A DNA stretch of 8,915 nt from Planctomycetales bacterium (lineage in GTDB: Bacteria > Planctomycetota > Phycisphaerae > SM23-33), in NCBI GenBank assembly GCA_030642005.1, contig DAOWOP010000105.1, positions 1 through 8,915 on the forward strand. Reading direction: 5' to 3'. Below the pieces are notes generated by a model. The model did no database searches, was not told where the DNA came from, and saw only the letters and a program-made list of their open reading frames with translations. This document shows, one piece after another, positions 1 to 4,767 of this stretch. Positions within the stretch are counted from its first letter, which is position 1; each line of letters begins with the position of its first letter. Position numbers and translations under genes: made by a program.

Positions 1-70
1 AATCGTTCCGTTTCGTTCCGAATGGTTCCCATTCGTTCCGTATTGTTCCGAATCTTTCCGTTTCTTTCCG
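1..70. repeat. Degenerate 10-bp tandem repeat, seven copies
   Basis: Seven consecutive decamers share a conserved right half (TTCCG, or TTCCC in the third copy) and an AT-rich variable left half, for example AATCGTTCCG, TTTCGTTCCG and TATTGTTCCG. The array ends just before the stop codon of the flavin transferase gene at 73-75 and may continue left of the window. Its period is close to one DNA helical turn, so the conserved and AT-rich halves fall on constant faces of the helix. I see no hairpin or T-run marking it as a terminator. It could be a simple sequence repeat, a set of phased protein-binding sites, or the tail of a larger array. Function unknown. Confidence 0.8.
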
Positions 71-72
71 TG

Positions 73-1194
73 TCAGTCCAGTTTGATTTGCGCAGGCGGT
101 TTCAGCAGTGCCGTGAATCCCTTGCTCATGTGGATTTCGTGTTTTTCCGGCGAGCCGGTGATGATCATGGCCTCCAGGCCGGGATGCCTGTCGATCAGTT
201 CGATTCGGCCCGGACCAAGGACGCTGATGGCTGTGGCCCAGGCGTCAGCGGCGGCGGCGCTGGGTGGGGCATCGCCGACCGGCAGGGAGACGACCGTTAC
301 CGACGGAGCGTGCCCTGCCGGCAAAGCCCCGCCCGTGCGGGGATCGACGATATGACTGTATCGCTTGCCGGCGATTTCGAAATATCGGTGGTAGTCCCCG
401 CTTGTCGCGACGGCGGCGTCCGTTACCGACAGCGTCGCGCAGATGCGAGTCCTGTCGAACGGGTGGCGAATCTTGACCGGCCAGGACCCGCCTTCGCCGC
501 TGCCGCCGAAGCATCGCAGGTCCCCGCCGACGTTGACCATCCCGCCGACGACGCCCGCCTCGATCATCGCCTCGATTGCACGGTCGATGCCGCAGCCCTT
601 TGCGATCCCGCCGAGATCGACCATCACACCGTCGGTGAGTTTCGTTATACCGTCAGGAGCGATTCGCAGATGCTTCATCCCAACTCGCTTGAGAGTATCG
701 GCGAGTTCCTGCCCGGTCGGTTCCCGACCTTTGGCCTTGCATCGCTTCCAGAGCCGAATCAACGGGTAACAGGTAACGTCAAACGCCCCGTCGGTCTGCT
801 TGTGGAATTGCCCGGCGGCGGAGAGCGCCTTCATCAACTCCGGCGAAAGCGGTATCGGCCCGGCGGCGGGGGCTTTGTTGAGTTTCGACAGTTCCGAGGC
901 TTCGATGTGAACGCTCATGCCGGCTTCGACGTTGCGCAAGGCCGACTCGGCCGACTCCAGCGCTCGCTCGGCCGCCGACCTTGGCGCAACAGCCGCCAGT
1001 TCGCACTCCGTACCCATGATGCCGGTCGGACGACTGGACAGACGCACCGGCACACCGGAATCGCGATTGAGATACCAGATGCCGACGGCGAGCGACACTA
1101 TCACTATCCCGAAAAAACAAAGAGCGGGAAGATTAGGTGGAGTTTTGAAGGTTCTTTTCATTTCCGGAGGATAAATTGATTGGTCATTGGTCAT
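73..1194 (-). CDS. apbE: FAD:protein FMN transferase (ApbE family), membrane-anchored
   Basis: A 373-residue ApbE-family protein. The family uses FAD to attach FMN covalently to Ser/Thr of target proteins on the outer face of the membrane, with Mg2+. Visible motifs in order: one N-terminal membrane segment (about 23-42); GIMGTECE (58-65); GAFDVT (136-141, where most members have GAFDPT); VDLGGIAKG (192-200); NVGGDL (221-226); ATSGDYHRYF (263-272); YSHIVDPRTG (279-288), the most conserved block; and ADAWATA (316-322), matching the metal-site AD.xxT pattern. The length is normal. There is no lipobox, so it is probably held by an uncleaved anchor. The start at 1194 overlaps the upstream stop as ATGA, which favours it, but the first 11 residues come from a short repeat and Met12 is an alternative start; neither has a clear Shine-Dalgarno. 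No substrate with an obvious flavinylation motif is seen nearby. Family assignment is very secure; the symbol is by family. Confidence 0.95.
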   Translation of the reverse strand: MTNDQSIYPPEMKRTFKTPPNLPALCFFGIVIVSLAVGIWYLNRDSGVPVRLSSRPTGIMGTECELAAVAPRSAAERALESAESALRNVEAGMSVHIEASELSKLNKAPAAGPIPLSPELMKALSAAGQFHKQTDGAFDVTCYPLIRLWKRCKAKGREPTGQELADTLKRVGMKHLRIAPDGITKLTDGVMVDLGGIAKGCGIDRAIEAMIEAGVVGGMVNVGGDLRCFGGSGEGGSWPVKIRHPFDRTRICATLSVTDAAVATSGDYHRYFEIAGKRYSHIVDPRTGGALPAGHAPSVTVVSLPVGDAPPSAAAADAWATAISVLGPGRIELIDRHPGLEAMIITGSPEKHEIHMSKGFTALLKPPAQIKLD

Positions 1195-3965
1195 TTATTT
1201 TTGGGAGCGAGATAAATTGTGCCCAGGTTATCCGGGCTGTAGAAGTATCTCGCCGCGCCGGCCCAACTGGATGCTTCGGACTCTGCGGTGGCGAATCGTG
1301 TGAAATTGACGCCCCAGATCGGCGATACTCCGGCCTGGCCGAAGGCTTCCAGCGGGATCGCCACTTCGACGACCCAGAGTTTTTCGCCCCTTGCGACGGC
1401 CGACCGCACCCTTACCGGCCAGGGCCTGACTCGCTCCGGCTCAGCGCCGACGCCTCGCTCGGCAAGCACCACGCCGTTGCACTTTACCACAAGGTGATAC
1501 AGGTCGGCGGCGCTTTTTGCTTTCCGGCCCGGATCGATAATCACCTCCACCAGGTCTTCGCCGGCGGCGAGGAACTGCTCGTATCGGACGATGTTATCGG
1601 CGCGGGCGTGGATTTTGCTCATTTCCGGCTCGTCGCAGCGGAATGCCAGGTAGAGGTTCCGCTCGTCGCGTGCGACGAAGACCGCCGTTTGCCGCCGGGC
1701 GAGTCGGCTGCCTCGGCGTCCTCGGCGGCCCAGCAGGACAAAGTCGCCGGCGGTGTTGCCGCGGCACAGGGACCAGTCGCCGAGGTCGGCGTCGATGGCG
1801 ATGTCGCCGCCGGCGAGGCCGGCACGGATGAACGGAACGCGGGCGGGAATCTCGATCCTCTGACGCAAGGCGGTGGTCAGCACCAATGGGATGCTCATTT
1901 TCGCGTCCGGGCCGGTGGGGATGCCGCTGCCTTCGGCGGACAGTTCGACTACGGTAAGTTCGTTTCCGGCCAGGCGGCGGGCAATCCGGTCGGTTATCGG
2001 TTTCCAGCCGGCGGGCAGATCGGCGATGCGCAGTTGGACATCGACCGGGTGAGTCCGCTGGTTGTAAAGTTCGACCCGGATGACGGCGCGAAATCGCCCC
2101 CCGGCGAGCATGTCCACTCGCGAGCGAATTCGCTCGATGCGGACCCGGCAGGCGCGCTGCTGGAGTTGCTTCCAGGCGAGTTGTTCAGCCAGGAGTTGTC
2201 GTCTGGAAACCTTCTCGGGATGCACCGCCGAGAGGACTTCTTCGGCCAGGAGCCTGCGAGCGGCCGTCCAGATTTGCCCGTCGGCGACCCACCCGTCCAG
2301 GCGGGCGTCGAGGTAATGGTCCCCGGCGGCGTCCAGGCAGGCGTAGTGGACCATTGTGTCGATCATTATCCGCCCGACCGCTTTTTTGTTCCTCTGGCGG
2401 AGCAGCCAGAGATAGGCTGCATCCTGCAATCCGCGGCGGAGGCGCTTGAGGCGCACCGAAGGCAGCACGGTATCGCCGAGCGCATCTTTCCCGGGATAGA
2501 ACAGGCGTTCTTCGCCGCGGCCGGCCTGCTTCGAGAAATTGAGCACTTCGGGCAGGAAGATGCCGGGGCAATCGTATTTCATCGCCACCCACGCCAGAGC
2601 GCGGACGTCGGCGGGCGAGCCGAGCACACCGCAGGAGCCCAGATACGGCGGTCGGCCCGGACGCAGCCAAAGCCCGGCAAGAAGATGACTTTGACCAACC
2701 AGACGCTTCGCTTCGGTCGGGTCAATCAGATGCGCCGGCGGGGCGTACATGTCGGCCAGCGAGGCGAAGTCCTTCGGTCTCTTCCAGCCGGTGCGGGCGG
2801 GCGGGGATGGAGGAAGTTCGGTCAAAATCGGTACTTCAGGCCCGGCCGAACGCACCAGACGCGCAAGGGCAGCGTAGCGCTCGTATGCCCGATGACCGCT
2901 CGTATCGGTTCTCGGCCAGACGAACAGGCGGTCGCCGAAACCAAGGGCCTCGAAATGCTTTACCGTCTCGGACAGGACGGACGAAGCGGTCTTGCGGTAG
3001 GCGTCGGTGTCGGCGCCGCCGTAATTTATCGGCTTAGGCCAGCCGGCGCGTCCTGCCGCCCGGAAAGGCGCAGGCCAGGCGGCTACGCCGATGCGGTCGG
3101 CGAAGGCCGTCCCGTCAAGGTACGGCTTGACGATGTTGTCGTAGTCGTCCCACCGAAGCGCCACCGCCCCGGCAGCGTCGCGCTTGATGCCCGGATGGAT
3201 CGACTTGTCGAACAGGTCGATGCGGTGCTCGTGCGCCAGGCACATCAGCCGGCGGATGATCGTCAGGCCGGCGCGGATGTCCTTTCGCGCCGCGTCCAGA
3301 CGGACAGGCACGGACCCGCCGAAGGTCGAAAAAATCGTCTCGTAACTGAAGCCGCCGATGCACGCGACGGGACGGGCGTCCGGCAGGACGAAGTCGTACA
3401 CCTTCAGCGCCACCTTCGTTCGCATCGCGCCCTTGTCGGTCAGCACCGTAACAGCGCCGACGTAATGGCCCGGCAGGGCGTCGCGCGGCACGGCAACGTC
3501 CACCCAGACGGCCAGTCGCTCATTGGGGCCGACCTCGAAGGATTCCTCCGACCCGATCGGCGCCAGCGCGTCGTAGAAACGAGCCGGCTTGATCGGCGCG
3601 TCGGCCAGGCGGAGATACCAGGCCGGATAACGCTCTATCGCCACCGGGAGCATCCGAAACAATTTGATATTGCCGGCGCTGATCTTACACCGGCCAGGCC
3701 CGGACAGCGGACCGACGGCTACCTGCACCTCGGCCAGACCGGTCGGCGGCGCGTCCAGAACCAACTGGAAACTGACGGTCTCGTTGGCGGCGGAAAAAAG
3801 ATTCACCGTCCGCGAACCGGCGTCCCATATCCGGTCTGTCTTATCCGCCGCCGTCCGCTCGGTCAGATGGACCATGTCCCCGGCAGCCCAAAGCCGGCCG
3901 GGGTCGCGCACTGTGCAACCGGTCAGGCAAGCGCACGCCAGCAATAATGTTACCCGTCTCAACAT
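1191..3965 (-). CDS. Lipoprotein with GH123-like DUF4091 region and C-terminal CBM9-like domain
   Basis: Start chosen at 3965 because it gives a textbook lipoprotein signal: Arg3-Arg4, a Leu/Ala/Cys core and lipobox LTGC with the lipidated Cys at 17, giving 924 residues. Residues about 30-200 look like the beta-rich N-terminal part of GH123/DUF4091 proteins (RDALPGHYVGAVTV at 161-174, then YDFVLPD at 190-196). Residues about 200-525 fit a DUF4091 barrel, ending in the typical RLFYPGKD (487-494) and LPSVRLKRLRRGLQDAAYLW (501-520) blocks. Residues about 605-715 may be an Ig-like linker. Residues 723-921 match CBM9-like domains (DADLGDW at 725-731, NLYLAFR at 770-776, WGVNFTRF at 884-891). It is likely a cell-surface glycan-binding or glycan-cleaving lipoprotein. 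Where relatives have an Asp-Glu-Pro catalytic motif, this protein reads PRTDTSG (351-357), so enzyme activity is doubtful. The last base of its TGA stop region overlaps the ATG of apbE. Substrate unknown. Confidence 0.88.
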   Translation of the reverse strand: MLRRVTLLLACACLTGCTVRDPGRLWAAGDMVHLTERTAADKTDRIWDAGSRTVNLFSAANETVSFQLVLDAPPTGLAEVQVAVGPLSGPGRCKISAGNIKLFRMLPVAIERYPAWYLRLADAPIKPARFYDALAPIGSEESFEVGPNERLAVWVDVAVPRDALPGHYVGAVTVLTDKGAMRTKVALKVYDFVLPDARPVACIGGFSYETIFSTFGGSVPVRLDAARKDIRAGLTIIRRLMCLAHEHRIDLFDKSIHPGIKRDAAGAVALRWDDYDNIVKPYLDGTAFADRIGVAAWPAPFRAAGRAGWPKPINYGGADTDAYRKTASSVLSETVKHFEALGFGDRLFVWPRTDTSGHRAYERYAALARLVRSAGPEVPILTELPPSPPARTGWKRPKDFASLADMYAPPAHLIDPTEAKRLVGQSHLLAGLWLRPGRPPYLGSCGVLGSPADVRALAWVAMKYDCPGIFLPEVLNFSKQAGRGEERLFYPGKDALGDTVLPSVRLKRLRRGLQDAAYLWLLRQRNKKAVGRIMIDTMVHYACLDAAGDHYLDARLDGWVADGQIWTAARRLLAEEVLSAVHPEKVSRRQLLAEQLAWKQLQQRACRVRIERIRSRVDMLAGGRFRAVIRVELYNQRTHPVDVQLRIADLPAGWKPITDRIARRLAGNELTVVELSAEGSGIPTGPDAKMSIPLVLTTALRQRIEIPARVPFIRAGLAGGDIAIDADLGDWSLCRGNTAGDFVLLGRRGRRGSRLARRQTAVFVARDERNLYLAFRCDEPEMSKIHARADNIVRYEQFLAAGEDLVEVIIDPGRKAKSAADLYHLVVKCNGVVLAERGVGAEPERVRPWPVRVRSAVARGEKLWVVEVAIPLEAFGQAGVSPIWGVNFTRFATAESEASSWAGAARYFYSPDNLGTIYLAPKNK

Positions 3966-4017
3966 AGACCCGGAATTGTACTCGGTTCTGTGGCGGAAAT
4001 GAAATGGCGGACGTGAA

Positions 4018-4047
4018 CCTTGCGAGCCGCGACCGCTAGGGAGCGGT
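4018..4047 (-). repeat. 30-bp inverted repeat, left copy
   Basis: Read on the minus strand it begins ACCGCTCCCTAGCGGT, a perfect 6-bp stem (ACCGCT/AGCGGT) with a CCCT loop, followed by CGCGGCTCGCAAGG. It pairs with the copy at 4715-4744. It sits directly after the stop codon of the 186-residue gene and before the lipoprotein gene. It could act as a 3' hairpin for the small gene, but no T-run follows, so it is not a standard terminator. Confidence 0.85.
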
Positions 4048-4608
4048 TTATTTGATTTTAGATTTTCGATTGCCGATTGGCGATTTAAGATGTGCCGAGG
4101 GCCCGATGTAAATGTCCAAATGCACCTTGGCCCGATGAACAAAGGATTGCGCATATTTCCTTGCATATTCTTTTGAATATTCCTGGAACTTCCCACTCTC
4201 TTTGGCATCGAGATTAAGAATCCCACTCCACTTCAAGTTTTTATTGTGCTGCTTGAAGTGTTTTGCCACAAAATTATCGAGCGGTATCTCAAGCCATTTC
4301 TCGACTTTTCCAAGGCCGTATTTCCTACGGAGGTAGTGGTTATAAAAGCAGGCACGGAGAAAGAGATTGACGGCTTTGCGGGCCGTTCCCCACGAACATT
4401 TACATTTCTTTTTGATATAGTTCGTCCACCGGTTCAACCACTTTCCAAATTCATCGGCATTTTGCTTAGGAACGCCATTGAGGTCGATTCGCGCAAGATA
4501 CCCTCGAATCTTGGAAAGAATCCCCTTTTTCTTTAGACCACGTACTGTGCTTTGAGTAACAGCGCCAACCGCAGTGAATTGCTGCATCTGCTTGTAAAAG
4601 TCATCCAT
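4048..4608 (-). CDS. Small basic protein of unknown function
   Basis: A 186-residue, Lys/Arg-rich, soluble-looking protein with no signal peptide or membrane segment. The start is supported by AAGGA six bases upstream of the ATG, one of the few good ribosome binding sites here. The central part, KCSWGTARKAVNLFLRACFY (69-88 approx.) followed by LEIPLDNFVAKHF, and the later ARKYAQSF..RAKVHLDIYIG, resembles from memory a family of small uncharacterised bacterial proteins with ARKxLNxFLR and LExPLDSxVA patterns; I cannot confirm this or name a function. The high positive charge would allow nucleic-acid binding, which is only inference. The last residues (about 174-186, LKSPIGNRKSKIK) are coded by a short AT-rich repeat typical of intergenic filler, so the C-terminus may have been extended by repeat insertion. 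A weak TTGACC/TACCCT promoter-like pair with a 16-bp gap lies at 4632-4659. Base composition differs from all neighbours, suggesting transfer. Confidence 0.72.
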   Translation of the reverse strand: MDDFYKQMQQFTAVGAVTQSTVRGLKKKGILSKIRGYLARIDLNGVPKQNADEFGKWLNRWTNYIKKKCKCSWGTARKAVNLFLRACFYNHYLRRKYGLGKVEKWLEIPLDNFVAKHFKQHNKNLKWSGILNLDAKESGKFQEYSKEYARKYAQSFVHRAKVHLDIYIGPSAHLKSPIGNRKSKIK

Positions 4609-4714
4609 GATTTATCCTTGCAATGCCCAACAGGGTAACCAAATCACAACAACGGTCAAGAACAATCGTGCACAGCTTGCTGTTCTTTAATCGCAAATCG
4701 ATGATCGCCAAATG

Positions 4715-4744
4715 ACCGCTCCCTGGCGGTCGCGGCTCGCAAGG
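4715..4744 (+). repeat. 30-bp inverted repeat, right copy
   Basis: Matches the reverse complement of 4018-4047 at 29 of 30 bases; the one difference (G for A at the eleventh base) turns one stem pair into G-T. It lies in the 159-bp gap between the glycosyltransferase stop and the start of the small basic gene. Apart from this repeat, the gap holds a 7-bp stem (4658-4664 with 4681-4687) and the small gene's possible promoter; nothing else stands out. Confidence 0.85.
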
Positions 4745-4767
4745 CAACTTTAGTCCGGCAAGGCGGG

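Larger units (their letters stand above)
4018..4744. mobile_element. Possible inverted-repeat-bounded cassette carrying one gene
   Basis: A 727-bp block is bounded by two 30-bp sequences in inverted orientation (4018-4047 and 4715-4744) that match at 29 of 30 positions. It carries a single gene whose stop codon directly abuts the left repeat. The interior is clearly AT-richer than its surroundings: hand counts of three 60-base lines inside the gene gave 23, 29 and 27 G+C, against 42 for the line 3421-3480. Together these suggest an inserted unit. Against this, I see no transposase, no clear target duplication, and the repeat looks like a general genomic repeat that could have landed twice. 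The call is therefore tentative. Confidence 0.35.

Noticed and set aside
22..1179. A 385-codon plus-strand frame opposite apbE
   Set aside because: The minus strand carries all ApbE motifs; this frame is its shadow and starts inside the decamer repeat.
1176..3947. A 923-codon open frame on the plus strand opposite the lipoprotein gene
   Set aside because: It is the antisense shadow of a GC-rich gene. Its translation has no recognisable domain and is rich in Arg/Gly/Pro, whereas the minus strand shows a lipobox, DUF4091 blocks and a CBM9-like domain.
3966..4226. An 87-residue N-terminal extension of the lipoprotein
   Set aside because: It would run through the inverted repeat and overlap the small basic gene on the same strand, and it would bury the clear lipoprotein signal that starts at 3965.
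4658..4687. A hairpin with AAGAACA/TGTTCTT arms upstream of the small basic gene
   Set aside because: The 7-bp, AT-rich stem with a 16-base loop is too weak to call a terminator or riboswitch; no conserved regulatory RNA pattern is visible.
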